Source: Epiperipatus broadwayi
Lineage: Eukaryota; Onychophora; Udeonychophora; Euonychophora; Peripatidae
Direction: 5' to 3'
Assembly: GCA_028023455.1 (NCBI GenBank)
Contig: JAQFVV010000018.1
Span: 3,991,800 to 4,055,799 of the forward strand
Length of the DNA stretch: 64,000 nucleotides
Shown piece after piece: positions 26,773 to 39,573 of this stretch; position 1 is the stretch's first letter; every line of letters starts with the position of its first letter. A program made the translations under genes and the position numbers. The notes under the pieces were generated by a model. That model worked only from the letters and a program-made list of their open reading frames with translations, ran no database searches and had not been told where the DNA came from.

Positions 26773-27736
26773 ACCTGGGTCTCATTTTACATGATAGATA
26801 GGTTCCTCAGAAAACATGCGCAAATGAAATCACGCAAAAATAGATGTAACTTACATTGAAAAAGAGGGAATGCGGTCTGTGATTTTTCAAAATTTGCATA
26901 AAAGCAAAGCACCAACATAAAATTACTTTAAAATTTGTGCAAAAAAAAAAAAATAAGGAAATAAAATATGACTAATAAAAAATTTCAAATTTGAAAAAAA
27001 TTGATACAAGACAAACTTTTTTTAACTATAATATTTAATTTTATTCAAAATAATATATTTTTATGCATAATTTACTGTACAGTAATTTACATTTTTTTAT
27101 ACACGTTTTAATTATTATCAATAAACAAGTTTGTTTGCAAACTGATAAAAAAATCAGATTTTTCTCAAGAGGAAATACAACTAGCACCAACTTCACTCTC
27201 ATGTTGTGTTGATTTTCTAGTGACAATGTAATTAGTAATTAATCTTTGAGATGATGATTTTATTAATTGTTTATAAAGCTCGCGATATCCAGACATACAA
27301 CCATTTAGCTCTCATTGGAATTTAAGAGCATGTTAATGTTTAGTGTCATTAATAAGAAAATAATAATTGATTATGTTCTTTTTTAAAAATCAAAAACAGA
27401 ATGTGATTTAAAATGCAAAATTAACACGCACTATGTTTGAACAAATTTACATTATAACCTTGTAAAATTTAATATGTGTATAAATAAAATGTGAAAATCA
27501 TGATTTTAATTTCATTATTGCATAAAATCTTACTATTATAAAACACTGAAAATATTGAAATTACTAAGATGAAAGTCGAATTCCAATAATGTGCTATTAT
27601 TTTCAATATAACGTAAGTGTGCGAAATTTATTATTTAAAGTAATAGCGCGTTATCGGAAATCGACTTCCAGTGAAACACGAATCGCGTAACTTCAAAATC
27701 ATGTTAAATAAGTCCGTGTAAAAAGAGACTCAGGTG
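26773..27736. mobile_element. Non-autonomous DNA transposon with TIRs, copy 1
   Basis: Starts acctgggtctcattttac and ends with its imperfect inverse, gtaaaaagagactcaggtg. Most of its interior aligns with the split copy at 28410-29521 plus 42490-42689 (for instance gactaataaaaaatttcaaa and the stretch around 27600-27730). No transposase. The flanks are TATA-like, so a TA or TATA target duplication is possible. This copy serves as the unoccupied version of the site into which element B inserted in copy 2. Confidence 0.8.
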
Positions 27737-28409
27737 TACATTAAATATTATTATTTACTTTAATTAGACTTTTAAAAATATCGTCAACACAACATATACA
27801 TCATACCTCTAAAATAACCTTTTAAATTTAATTTTTTTTAGTAAATTGATATAAACAATTCATCCTAACCTAAACACAAGGGTACAATATTAATTGTTTA
27901 TAATGATAAAGTTAATATGAATATTAATAATCCTAAACAATAGTCAACATGCCAAAAAGTAACTATACTTACAATGATGAATGTACACAGGAATGGAGTT
28001 TTATAAAACAAAAGAATGCAATGACAGTTATGTCCAATTTTTGATCAAACTAGTCTGGTCACCCTACTCACACTTAATAATAAATCCAATTATTGCTCTA
28101 ATAATAAATTTATTAAAATATTTTATGATGATACCCTTCAATTTTAAATGCATTCGCCACATAAAACATTTGTGCATGCTCACACATGTTTGAATATTAT
28201 ACTAAAACTCTTATTATTAAGAGTAGTTTAAATTGTCTTGCTCAAATAATAAAGTTGCTATTATACCAAAAATATTTTTAAATATTTTACCCTGTTGTAG
28301 TTAATGTTCATACTTTTTATTCTGTCTATTGTTCTTTTAAACTTAATTTTATGTGTGTGTGTATCTTTTTTAATGAAATTTTAATCACGATAAAACAAAA
28401 TTTGATATA
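27737..28409. other. AT-rich DNA between the two transposon copies
   Basis: No gene. Contains tctggtcaccct (about 28057-28068), the inverse of the motif at 19790. Confidence 0.5.
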
Positions 28410-29521
28410 CACCTGGGTCTCATTTTATGTAGTAGATAGGTTTCTCAGAAAATGTGCACAAAAATAGACTTAACTTACCTTGAAAAATGGGAGATATCTA
28501 CTGTAATTTTCCCAAAATCACATAAAAGCAAAGCAACAATGTAAAATTACTTTAAAATTCGCATAAAAAAAATAGAAAAATAAAATATGACTAATAAAAA
28601 ATTTCAAATTTGAAAAAAAATTGATACAAGACAAACTTTTTTACTTTTTTTAATAACTACAGTATTTAATTTTATTCAAAACAATATATTTTTATGCATA
28701 ATTTACATTTTTTTCATATATGTACAGTGTTTTAATCATTATCGTTATTTGAGACATCAGATTCATTACAAGTGAAAATACAACTAGTGCCAACTTTATT
28801 TTTTTTAAATTGGTCTTATAGTGGATTCACTCAAACTAAAACATTTTCCACTTGCTGTTGATCCTTCTCATTTCGCTAAGTGATCTAAAATTAAAATTTT
28901 TGTTTCCAAAGAAATTCATTTCTTGGGTGTTTTTTCCTCTCCATTAGAGTAAACTAAAGATTTAAAATAAAAACTTACACTTATAATAATAAAAAAACAC
29001 TGACTGACCACTGTTGGACAAAATTTAATTAAAACTAACCATTAAAAATTAAATTCTTATTTTTGTCTTTAATTTTTTAATTTTCAATTCTGTTTAAAAA
29101 TCAAATTTCGTTTCACATGACATTAATTTCAGATCACATTACATAATTTTCAAATTGTTAATTACAATTAAAAATCAGATTTTAATTGGCAAACTTAATT
29201 GTACCCACCACTGTTACTCACCTTTTAAAAATAAACTTATGGAAACTAAATGATTAATTGATTACATACTCTTTTTTTTAAAAGCAAAAATAGAATGTGA
29301 TTTAAAATGCAAAAACAACAACATGCATAGTATAGGCATCTATAACATTTAAACAGATTTACATTATAATCTTGTAAAATTTAATGTGTGTATATAAAAT
29401 GGGAAAATCCTGATTTTAAGTGAATTATGAATTTCTTTATCCCATAAAATGTATTACAGTACTATTATAAAGTGCTGAAAATATTAAAATTATTAGATGG
29501 AAGTCAAACTCTTGATAATAC
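28410..29521. mobile_element. Non-autonomous TIR transposon copy 2, left part
   Basis: Begins CACCTGGGTCTCATTTTATG and follows copy 1 until it is interrupted by element B. The right part resumes at 42490. Confidence 0.8.
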
Positions 29522-32254
29522 TGAAGTGGTAAATCTGTAGTACATATTTAACTTCACTGTCTGATGACATTACATACCTTTAAAGTAGGGTTTGAACCTG
29601 TTTATATGTTTATTTGGTCATCTAGGAATGTAATGCACACACATATACACGTATCACTTCCATCCTGTTTATTCAAAATGGTTATGTGTAACCAGTTGAA
29701 TTTTTATTTTAGCTTAAGTATATTTTATTTCCAAGCTTGTAAATTCCCTTCACTTAGATAATTGTGTATGTGCATATATGTATTACAGATATAAAAATAA
29801 ATACAATTAATGTAGAACTAAACAATGTCAGAAATTCTAAAAAGTATTATTACAATTTAAAAATGTCATTCTCATTTCAAGTCAAAGCAAAAATCATGTT
29901 TTAAAGTTATTTACAATTTTAAAAATACGTTTAAATAATGCTTTCTGGAACATATTGTTTACATCTTCCAATATTGCCAAATTTCAAGTATAGGAGGAGC
30001 AGAAGTTCTAGGAATGTGCAAGAGGAGTTCAAATCACTCTTCTCTCTGGTATTTGTGTAGAGAGTGGAAATAAAATGGACTGTGAATAAAAGGAATTTGC
30101 CTCCCTGATCTTAAATTGCCTTTGTTCTGCCTCCCTGCTATGCCATCGCTACTTGAGAACTGTTATGTCTTACTGTAAAAGAATATTGGAAGATACCTAC
30201 CATTATTTTATTAATATTATGCCTTGCTAAACTTCGTATACATTATTATAAGTGGCCACCATAACTTCTAAAGGTAATCCATTTTGCCAAAAAATGAACT
30301 CTTAATTCTCCTCACTTCATTTCTTTTCTAAATCTTAATTATAATCAGAATGTAATCTTTATTTTATAACTGACTATAAACTTAATTATCATTAAATTTG
30401 TGATTTTCTCTCTTAAGTTTTTAAACTCGTTCTTTGAAACGCTAAGCACAGAATTATGTACTTTAAATCTATCATTAGCTTTTTAAGTTTCACACTCTAT
30501 TTATTTTATTTCATGCAGCAAAACTTATTTTAAATATATATATATTATTAAATTAGTTTTAGTATGCTAATGTTTTAATCTAGGGAATTTATATTATTTC
30601 AATCATCATTCCAATATTTTGGAATATTTAAATAGTTAAACGTAAAATTTCTTACTGAATGCTGTTCGCTAGGTTAAATATTTGAAATATATGCTTAATG
30701 GCAGATGGTTTAAAAATTATATTATGGTATAAGATAAACCTTTTGTTGTCATCACTATCAATATTTAAATGCATTTTATCTTCTTAAAATAAATTTGATT
30801 ATTAATATATTTTAATAACTATTTATTATTTATATGCCATTAAGAGTTAAATTGCTTATAATATATTGTTGTTTAAAATACTTGGACTTGTTAAATAGGA
30901 AATAATATTTTTCCTCTTCTATATTCGACATCCTAAATTTATTAAAGTTATACGTACGATGCTGAGTGGGTTATTATTTTATCATGGCATTACGCATGAT
31001 ATTATTTAAACTTAAATTATTTCATTAGTCATTTAAGACTTAAGCCATATTCGCATTGCTTACTTACAATAGCATTTTAAAGTACTTATATTTTGCTTTA
31101 TCATATTTATCATCCGAACTCCGGATTTTCTTCATGTAACTTGTCTAGGAATGAGGTTTGGTAGAACCGATCTCAGCATAAACATTAGAGTATTAAGGCT
31201 ATGCATGTGACACGTCGGAGGGTGTACCATGGAATCCTTACCACTCATATTTTTGAATACTGCCTTGTGATAAATACAAGAGGAATCATATATGTGATAA
31301 AGTTTTTCAGTCCAAAGATGGACATCTCCATTTTAAATGCTGTCATTATAGTTAGCACTGCGAGTTCTTTTATGGGTAGTTTTCATATTATTTATAGGAC
31401 GTGGTATAGTGATGTTTGTAAACCACTCATTTTATAATTAGTCGAATATTTTAGGATTGTCACAGTAAAGCTAATTTAGGCTAACCCATTCCTCATTTGT
31501 ACAGGCCCAAATATGCTCATAAACAATAAATTATTAACTATCATATCAAGAGTAAACCTTTTGTTAGAGATGAATTTGTAAACATCCTTAAAGTAATGAT
31601 TACCACATTGATAACATTAATTTATTATTATACTATAACTCATTAGCATACTAAATCAGTTGCTTATATGCAAAGTAATAACCGCATTAAATTTGTGCTG
31701 TTTTCTAATGTAAATTAAATTGTTTATATTTATTAAATTATTATGTTTTAATAATTACTCATGCATTGTGTCTTAGTGACTCACTCATTGAATTCCATTG
31801 AATATTTATAATAGTGTTAGTAATATTTGGAAGTTATAACTGATTATTTTAAATGGACATTTATCTCTGGGTTATTCTGTTCTTGCTCATTCTGGATGGA
31901 TACTATTTTATAATTCATGTTTCTTTTGCAATGCTAGCTGTGTGTAATTCATTTAAAATTTATAAATTGTCCCTTCACATAAGGTATTTGATTGAGCCAA
32001 GATTTGATATTATTTATTTACATTAATTACCCTATAGATCTCATGTTTCTCTGCTGTGTCTCTGGGACCAGAATGAATAAAATTTCATGTTATCATCAGA
32101 AGTGTTGTTTATAATGTTATAGTTTTAGAGAAGAGCAAATAGGGCAGAATTCATGATTGCTCCTGACCTGTGTATCTCAGGCATGAGTGGATTTAGGGTA
32201 CTTTTGCTTAGATTCTAAACCTTGTTAAATGAACATACAATTCTGACCAGTACA
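29522..32254 (+). repeat. Element B 5' LTR (about 2.73 kb)
   Basis: Begins TGAAGTGGTAAATCTG and ends AGTACA, giving the usual TG...CA ends. Nearly the same as 39836-42489; in one 110-bp sample (about 30187-30296) I count five differences, all transitions. A 78-codon frame at 31201-31437 is mirrored at 41452-41670 and reflects LTR identity, not a demonstrated gene. Confidence 0.9.
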
Positions 32255-32273
32255 GGATTTTTTTTCTTTCTTT

Positions 32274-32430
32274 GGCTTGGTGCCCAATGTGAGGCCTTGA
32301 TTAATTAAACGTCACACCCTGTAGACTGCTTATCTTGTTGTTGGCTCACTCATTGGGGTCTATATTAATTAAATACCAGACCTTGTAAAGTGCTTATGTT
32401 TTGGTGGCTTATATTTTAATGTCTCCAAGA
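32274..32430 (+). repeat. Degenerate tandem modules around the element B primer site
   Basis: Units of roughly 70-80 bp, each starting ggctt or ggctc and containing attaattaaa, caccctgta or ccttgta, and tgcttat, begin near 32274, 32343 and 32405. Confidence 0.6.
32278..32295 (+). promoter_or_regulatory. Element B primer binding site, tRNA-Lys type
   Basis: TGGTGCCCAATGTGAGGC matches the tRNA-Lys1,2 primer site TGGCGCCCAACGTGGGGC at 15 of 18 positions; the mismatches are C-to-T or G-to-A changes. It lies 23 bases after the LTR end, a longer gap than usual. Confidence 0.7.
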
Positions 32431-32721
32431 TTATCTAAATGTAGGTTCATTAATTAATTTTGTTGGTTAAATATCATAGGCTATATGAGTAAAACAATAT
32501 TGTTAGTCAAAATAGTTATTTAAAAAGTAATAAGATAGTTAATAGATATATAAATTAATTATATGTGTAGCTTGTACTATTTCAGTGTATATATATATTA
32601 TACATTTGTTAATATGTGTTTGTGACAATAAGAAGAAAGAAAATTAAAGTATTAGAAAGGTAGTAAGAGTACATTGGAGCAAGGGGTAGAATAGATGAAA
32701 GAAGGAAATTTTTTCTTTGTC

Positions 32722-33325
32722 AACATTAAGTAGTGTATATCTCAGATTTTGATATTTAAAAGTATCCAATATCGATATTATGTTAAAAACTTTAATTTAA
32801 AATATTGTTTGCTAGCAAATATTTAAAATGTTCATTTCCTATTATTAACATTAAGTAGTGTATATCTCAGATTTTGATATTTAAAAGTATCCAATATCGA
32901 TATTATGTTAAAAACTTTAATTTAAAATATTGTTTGCTAGCAAATATTTAAAATGTTCATTTCCTATTATTAGTAGCCTCAAAGCAGATGAAGACCTTAA
33001 AAATGGAATTCTATGTCAAGCGATCCGATGTAGTGGACATTACACTTCAATAACATTGATTCTTAGAGTAACCTCGAAGTAGGTGAAGACCTTTATGTAA
33101 TACCAAGCAGCCAGATGCAGTTGGCAAAATGCTTAAATGGTTTACATGTTCTCATGCTAGCAAAAGAAAAGTATTGCTTGCTAGTTGATATTTTAAATGT
33201 TCTTTTCTTATTATTAGAGTAACCTCAAAGCAGATGAAGACCTTTTATGTAACACCAAGCAGCCAGATGTAGTTGGCAAAATGTTTCAATGGTTTACATA
33301 TTCTTATGCAAGCGAAAGTGAAAAT
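32722..33325 (+). repeat. Tandem repeats in the element B leader
   Basis: A block of about 120 bp (acattaagtagtgtatatct onward) occurs twice, from 32724 and from about 32844. It is followed by degenerate copies of a second unit, with aacctcaaagcagatgaaga near 32976, 33071 and 33220 and accaagcagccagatg near 33102 and 33255. Confidence 0.8.
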
Positions 33326-34127
33326 TGATATTGATAAATACAAATTACTGGGAAGAATATTAATTTTGACATTTTATGATAGCCTCAAGCTCCTTGGAAA
33401 TGATAGATAATTGAGTTAAATTCCTATATTCAAACTTAGGTTAGTCATGCATTGTTGGTTTGTAGTAAATATAATAATAACTATTCATGAAATAAATTGT
33501 TTTATTCTAAATGATGTCAATCCATGTTGTATAACTTGCATATTGTCATAATATTTTCTTAGCTTTATTTGCTAGATTATAACATAAAATCACTTTAAAC
33601 ACTATTTTATGTATACATAAGGTTTATTTATGTGAAATAAATTTTATAGCTGTTGCAGATTATTGCAAAGAGATAATTATAAGGATATATCTTGCTGAGT
33701 TTAAACAGCATTGAAAATAAGATATATATTTATTTAGTATAATAATTGTGAATTATTTGATCAATGCAAAAGGGAATTTTGGTATCCATATCTGTGAGCA
33801 TGAATAACCTAAATATTATGTAATAAGTCATTAATATTGCCGTGTTGGCATGGCGCCTTGTATTTATACAATTATAAATTTTTCCAACCGGTAAGTTCAT
33901 GTGTTAACATAAATTACATTGAGTGAGATTCAAACGCAAGCAAATATTTAAAAGAGAGAAAATCATACTTTGCTTTGGCTTTCTGTTATACTTTGTATTA
34001 TCAATTTACTAATAAAGATTTTTAGTCAATTCCAGGTGCAAAAAGAACAGATGGAAAGTGGCAAAAGAAGTAAAGGCATGGTAATTTTTAAATATATTTT
34101 GTGTTATAGAATTAATAGTTAATAATT

Positions 34128-34202
34128 TTATAATATATAGCTTAAATGATATAAGCAGATTCAAGTATAATATATAGCTTAAATGATATAGGCAGATTCA
34201 AG
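34128..34202 (+). repeat. Short tandem repeat, about 37-bp unit
   Basis: The motif taatatatagcttaaatgat with ggcagattcaag occurs twice in a row. Confidence 0.8.
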
Positions 34203-34349
34203 AAGTGAGAAGAGTAGGCATAAATAATAAAGTGGTTAGGCATCATATAAGTTGGGCAGGGCAGGAAAAAAATAGTAGGTATGGTGGGAAATGGTATTAT
34301 AGAGGCGATTGAGGAAAAGGGATAGGTGAATAACCCATAGCAAATAATA

Positions 34350-36242
34350 ATGAGTCATAGAGTTAGTGATATCAGTAAAATGAAACAATATGAAATAAGT
34401 AGTGAAGAATATGGATATGAAGATTCAGAAGAGATTAACAAATTAGAAGATGAGAATGGAAGCAGTAATGGGGAGTTGGAACAAGATTTTTTAGGGGTTG
34501 CCAATTCAATGGATGTTCTAAGCCCAGAAATTACTTTCAAGAAACCAGAGCTTTTGTTGGGAGATGTGAATAAGGGACCAGAGGTCATCGACAATAACCG
34601 TCAATTATTTATGATGATGCAAAGTCTATTAAAGCAACAAGCTGAAGAACAGAAGAAAGAAGCTGAAAGGTTTCAGAAGAAACAAGCTAAATAACAGAAG
34701 AAACAAGGTGAAAATTTTCAGAAGAAACAAGCAGAAGAACAGAAGAAAGAAGCTGAAAAATTCTAGAAGAAAAAAGCTGAAGAACAAAAGAAAAAAACTG
34801 AAGAATGAAAGAAAGAAGCTGAAGAATGAAAGAAAGAAGCTGAAGAATTCCAGAAGAAGATGGAAGGTCTATTAAAGGACCAAGCTGAAAAAATGGAGGG
34901 CCAAGCTGAAGAATTCCAGAAGATGATGGAAGGTCTATTAAAGGACCAAGCTGAAAAAATGGAGGGCCTATTAAAGGACCAATCTGAAAAACAGAAGAAA
35001 GAAGCTGAAGAATCCCAGAAGAAGACGGAGGGCTTATTAAAGAACCAAGCTGAAAAACAGAAGAAAGAAGCTGAAGAATGAAAGAAAGAAGCTGAAGAAT
35101 TCTGGAAGATGATGCAGGGTTTATTAGAAAGGCAAGCTGAAAAACAACAGAAGATGGAAGAATGGGTTAAACAAATTGATGAGAAAAAAACACTTGCTAT
35201 AAAAGGAATAAAAGAGGATTATCAACAGATTCATGAGCAATTTCAGCAGTCCGAATCAATATTAAAAGTAGCACATAAGGAGGTAACAAAACACGAGACA
35301 ATTAAAAGATATTCTGGTAGCTCAGGGGGAGATAAAAAATCAACTTTATGAGATGAGTGAAAAGGCTAAACATGACTACGAGATATCAGAAAAGGAGTTA
35401 AATGAAATTAAGAACACACTTCAAGAAACCCAAATGAAACAATTAGATTTTAAAGACAGTGTGGAAGGTCTCTGCAAGAAATTGGAACAGATCCAATTGG
35501 TACCAAAAGGGATATTGGAAGAGCAAGGTGAAGTGAACTGTCCAGTTAAGGCAATGCATCTAGAGCCAGAACATAAGTATCCACCACAGGGAGATATTAG
35601 AAAACAACCAGAAATGAAACTTGGGAATATGATGGTGAGTAGTGAGCCAGTTATTGCAGAGAGGAGTCATGATGTAAATAATTGCCCATTTAATATGAGA
35701 GGAAATTATAACATGGCAAAATTTATACAAATTCAACATTTTCGTGGAGACTCTGGAGACAGCCCACAAGAGCACTTGGGAAGTCTTAAGGAGCTGTTTT
35801 TTTTAATCCTGCCAGTCATGAAGAACAGATAACCATTGTGAGCCATTATTTAAAGTGAACAGCAAAGAACTGGTGGAACTCCTTGCAAGAAAAGCCTCAG
35901 ACCTTTGGGGATTATAGAGCAGCTCTCCTTCAGAGTTATTGGAATGAAGAGTGACAGGATGACCTTCTGTACACCTTGTCTACAGAAAAATATAAGTCTA
36001 GCCCTAGAGAGACTCATACTCAGTTTTTTGTGCATCAAGTTGCCAGATTTAGGTCTTTAACAGCATTTGATGATTCCGATGCTCAAATTATTAGGACCAT
36101 CCATCATAACATGCCCTTATGGATCCAGAAAATGTTAGAAATCCAGATCACAGATGTGGAACAAATGACACATTTTCTGACCTCTATTGATTATGGTCAC
36201 CTTACCCCAGAACCACCAGAGAAGTTACGAAGGGTAGATTAG
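34350..36242 (+). pseudogene. gag: Element B gag, broken, with repeated coiled coil
   Basis: Starts MSHRVSDISKMKQYEISSEE at 34350. An acidic N-terminus leads into a long Lys/Glu/Gln-rich coiled coil (about 34610-35200) built from repeats such as QKKEAEE and MEGLLKDQAEK, with in-frame stops near 34692, 34806 and 35079. A shift near 35350 moves to the next frame, which carries a second helical part and then the capsid start IQIQHFRGDSGDSPQEHL (about 35720), the usual F-x-G-D signature of Ty3/gypsy capsids. Another shift after 35832 leads to 35976-36242, SPRETHTQFFVHQVARF onward, the rest of the capsid. No zinc knuckle was seen. Gag would assemble the particle; this copy cannot. Confidence 0.8.
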
Positions 36243-36391
36243 CCCAGAGTCCAAATGATTAGAATGAACAATGAAAGTAGGAATTATAACTGAAGGACTC
36301 AACAAAACCAAACTGTGTTAAAAGGAAAGATGTCAGAACACTTCAATGGGTCCTGTGAGGCTGTTCCTTTCTGCGGCACCCCAGAGAAAAA

Positions 36392-36820
36392 ATGAACAAA
36401 TCGACTTATGATAATAACCCCATTACTACACTCATTCACGAAATGGACCAACCAAAGACAAACGGAGTTCAGAACCTATATCCAACTATGAATGTCCGTG
36501 TCAGAACCCATAACATTCTTGCATTACTAGATTCTGGGAGTCAAGTGTCTCTTGTTTCAAAATCATGGTACATCAGGTACAGTAGCCAAGAAAAAAATAT
36601 AATGGAACTTCCAACATGCCCTATACACTTAATTCTAGCCAATGGAAGAAGGGCCACCACTGAAAACCACCAAATTTGGTTATAGGTGAGGTTATGTGAA
36701 GAATTAATAGGACACTAATTTCTGTTTGTTGCTGGCCTTATACATGAAATGGTTTTGGGAACTGATTTCTTAACCCAGCAACAATGTATTATAAATTTTC
36801 CAGAGAGGATGTGTGTGATA
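36392..36820 (+). pseudogene. Element B pol: aspartic protease
   Basis: The frame reads NVRVRTHNILALLDSGSQVS, with the catalytic DSG triplet in the hydrophobic setting typical of retroelement proteases. It ends at a TAG at 36683-36685. The same frame reopens in the next segment with VLGTDFLTQQ, matching the I-L-G-x-D-F segment that closes the protease fold. The enzyme would cut Gag-Pol. The stop shows decay. Confidence 0.85.
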
Positions 36821-37910
36821 AAGGGCAAACCTGTAAAATTTAATACAGAAAATGAACCTCCAGCATTGAATGTGGGATGTTTAACACAACCCGTCGATAC
36901 TGCATTGATCATGGAAAAGGTTGAAGGATCTACTCTAACTGAGCTTAAGGATCGAGATCAATTGGCAAAAACCTTGATGGAGAATAGACAAATATTTTCA
37001 ACTGTCCCAGGAGAAATAAATAGTTACACACACTGGATTCCTGTTAAAGAAGATTTGTATGTACAATCACGAACCTATCCAATTCCATTCCAGTACCATG
37101 AGGAAGTTGAAAAACAAATACGTCAGATGGTAGAGTGGAATATCATTGAGAGAAGGCCTTCACCATATAATGATCCACTAGTAGTTGTTAAAAAGAAAAA
37201 TGGTACTCTTCGATTGTGCTTAGATGCCCGGAAGTTGAATAGTATGACTATTCTGGAACATGACATACCTCCTTCAGCACAAGAGTTATTTGTAAAGTTA
37301 GCAGGCAAATGCCTGTTTTCTACCATAGATCTTACTGCTAGTTATTGGCAAATGGTTTTAGACCCATGAGACTGTAAGTACACAGCATTCCATTATAATG
37401 GGCAAACTCATGTGTTCAAAAGAGTGCCATTCAGACTTATAAATAGTGGAGCTGGGCTTGTGAGATGTCTAAGCCAAGTTTTGTCAGAAGACTTGCAAAA
37501 ACATTTAGTTTTATATGTCGATGACATCGTGATTGCATCTAAGAATCCATTGAAACATTTGAAATATTTAGAAATGTTTTTAAGGAGTGTTCTAAAGAGA
37601 ACATTTCCATAAATTAAAAAAAAGAGTTCATTTGGTCTCAGGGAAATAGATTTCTTGGGCCATCTAATTGGTGAGCAAGGAATACGAGCTCATCCAGATA
37701 AAATCAAGGCAATAGAGGATTTCCCATGCCTAACTACTCGCAAACATATTCGATCTTTTTTGGATTTATGTCATTTCTACAAAAAATTTTATCCTGGTTT
37801 TGCTCAAGAAATGTCCAACATGGTAGAGTTACTACGGAAGGGGCAAAAGTGGAATTGGAGCAACATACATGACCAAGAATTCTCTAATATTAAAAGGAAA
37901 TTTCTTGACA
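36820..37910 (+). pseudogene. Element B pol: reverse transcriptase
   Basis: Fingers and palm motifs are in order: YPIPFQYHEEVEKQI, then IIERRPSPYNDPLVVVKKK with LCLDARKLN (about 37200-37240), STIDLTASYWQM (about 37320), FKRVPFRLINSGAG (about 37415) and the catalytic box LYVDDIVIAS (about 37510). After a stop at 37610 the same frame continues with FLGHLIGEQGIRAHPDKIKA and the connection segment (37655-37900). Stops at 37367 and 37610 break it. It would copy element RNA into DNA using tRNA and polypurine primers. The order of motifs and YVDD fit Ty3/gypsy elements. Confidence 0.92.
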
Positions 37911-38310
37911 CTGTGATACTTCATCATCCTAACTTTAATCGTCCATTCTATGTCCAGACTACAGCAGTAAGAAAGGTTTGGGAGCTATACTGTTTCAAGT
38001 GGATGAGGAAGGAAAACATGAGGTTTTATATTTTTGTAGCAGGACATTAAAAGGAGCAGAGAATAATAATAGTATGACCGAACAAGAAACACTTGCCATT
38101 GTTTGGGTGTGCCAAAAGTTTCAGCAATTTCTCTTGTGATCTGAAGTTATCATAGTCACAGATCACAAATGTTTAGAATTCTTAAATAAAAGTTTCCTTA
38201 CAAATAAAAGCATCATAAGGTGAAGCCACATTTTACAAAAATTTAACTATAGTATAGTTTATTGCCCAGGCCATGAAAATATAGTGGCAGATATATAGGG
38301 CCAGAATCCC
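37911..38310 (+). pseudogene. Element B pol: RNase H
   Basis: Across a frameshift near 37965 one can read the RNase H pattern: GAILFQVDEEGKHEVLYF, then MTEQETLAIVWVCQKFQQFL, then a TDHKCLEFLN segment and YCPGHENIVAD. The E of TEQE and the D of TDH match catalytic or conserved positions of the Ty3/gypsy RNase H. Stops near 38138, 38220 and 38297 disable it. Confidence 0.8.
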
Positions 38311-38414
38311 ATACCAATATCACTTCAGAATCCGGAACTTGTAGACCAAACTGCTAAGGTAATGGTCACAGCTAATGAGATTTCCGTTGAGTCTGATTTA
38401 AAGAATATAAGATA

Positions 38415-38822
38415 TTGGCAGGAAAGAGATCTCCAATATGGAAATATCATTCATGCGGTGTTAAGGAAAAGAGAAGAAAATGCTTCAGTGCCAAAAGGAT
38501 ACGTCGGTATCAAATAAGGGAAGGAATATTACATATTAGGACAAACAGAGAAGACAATCCATGGAAAATCATGGTACCACACTGCATGAGGAAACAAATT
38601 ATAAATGCAACTCATCAAAGTCTTGGACATTATGGACCCATAAAAACAGAAGAGGCAGAGAGACATAGGTTTTACTGGCCTGGAATGTATGCTCAAATTT
38701 TGACCATATTAAGAGAGTGTTCCTTATGTGCAAAATCAAAGCACCTTACAAAATCGTATGCAGGGGCAGTTATTTCTATTGTTGCTTCCAAGCCAAATGA
38801 ATTATTGGCTATAGATCACTAG
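38415..38822 (+). pseudogene. Element B pol: integrase zinc-binding N-terminus
   Basis: Reads PHCMRKQIINATHQSLGHYG, then RFYWPGMYAQI and ECSLCAKSKH, giving the H-H-C-C zinc finger of integrases. It ends NELLAIDH at the start of the catalytic core, whose first catalytic Asp is that D, and then hits a stop at 38820. Confidence 0.88.
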
Positions 38823-39204
38823 TCTTTTTCCCAGATTTAGATGCTTCCAGTATCTGTTAGTTACTTACGATGTTTTCTCTAAATATGTTCAAGCATATCT
38901 GGTGCCACGAGCAGATTCCAGAAATGCAATTCAGGTTTTACAAAAAAAACAATTACCTGAAGTAGGTAAACCTGAAATTTTGGTATCAGACCGTGGTTCT
39001 AACACATCATCTCACATCGGTTCAAAACCCCCAATCTAACCCATGTGAGCATGTAATGAAAGAGATAAACTGACTATTCTGCACCTAGACTTCTGAGAAT
39101 CATAGAGGTTGGGTCAATAATACCAAGAAGATAACAGATTTTATTAACCAATCAGTTAATGAATCAACAGGTTTTACGCCAAGGCATCTTCATTTTGGCA
39201 AACC
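38823..39204 (+). pseudogene. Element B pol: damaged integrase core
   Basis: Only fragments can be read in shifting frames: a YVQAYLVPRADSRNAI-like stretch near 38886, PEILVSDRGSN near 38970-39002 (the second catalytic Asp), and a SVNESTGFTP-like segment near 39150-39180. The part with the catalytic Glu is deleted or too degraded to see. Confidence 0.65.
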
Positions 39205-39573
39205 ATGCTTAGAGATTTTCAAATCCTTACCAAAAAATCCTTACCAAAAGAGGATGTTTGTATTGATCAAAAATGTGACCAGCAATGTGCTAGATCAAGG
39301 TTAGCTCATGTGGCCAAAATTAGAATTAGAAAGGGGCATATTCCTCATCATAGGTTTTGTGAAGGAGATCAAGTGTGGCTTAAAGTTCCTAATCATAGTA
39401 ATGTCACACGCCAAGAATTCCACAAATTTTTCCCTTTATATAAAGGTCCTTATGTAATTAAGAAGAAATGTGGGGAAAATGCTTTCCTTTTAAAAGAAGT
39501 AGAAGTAATTAAAGGCACTTACAATGTAAACCAATTAAAGCCATATATACTGCCTGATCCAGGGAAAGAATAG
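39205..39573 (+). pseudogene. Element B pol: integrase C-terminal domain
   Basis: Open over 122 codons. Contains FCEGDQVWLKVPNHSNVTR, then KFFPLYKGPYVIKKK, NAFLLKE, GTYNVNQLKPYILPDP. This is the Ty3/gypsy integrase tail and resembles the remnant in element A (9690-9944) in the KGPY / N-A-F / GTYN / KPY pattern. Confidence 0.85.

Noticed and set aside
31201-31437. 78-codon frame conserved at 41452-41670
   Set aside because: Same reasoning for the two LTRs of element B; the second copy also has a changed start and an extra codon.
32080-32120. CTGATGA followed by GAAA on the minus strand in the element B LTR
   Set aside because: Only six bases separate the two motifs, too few for a hammerhead stem II, and no stem I pairing is evident.
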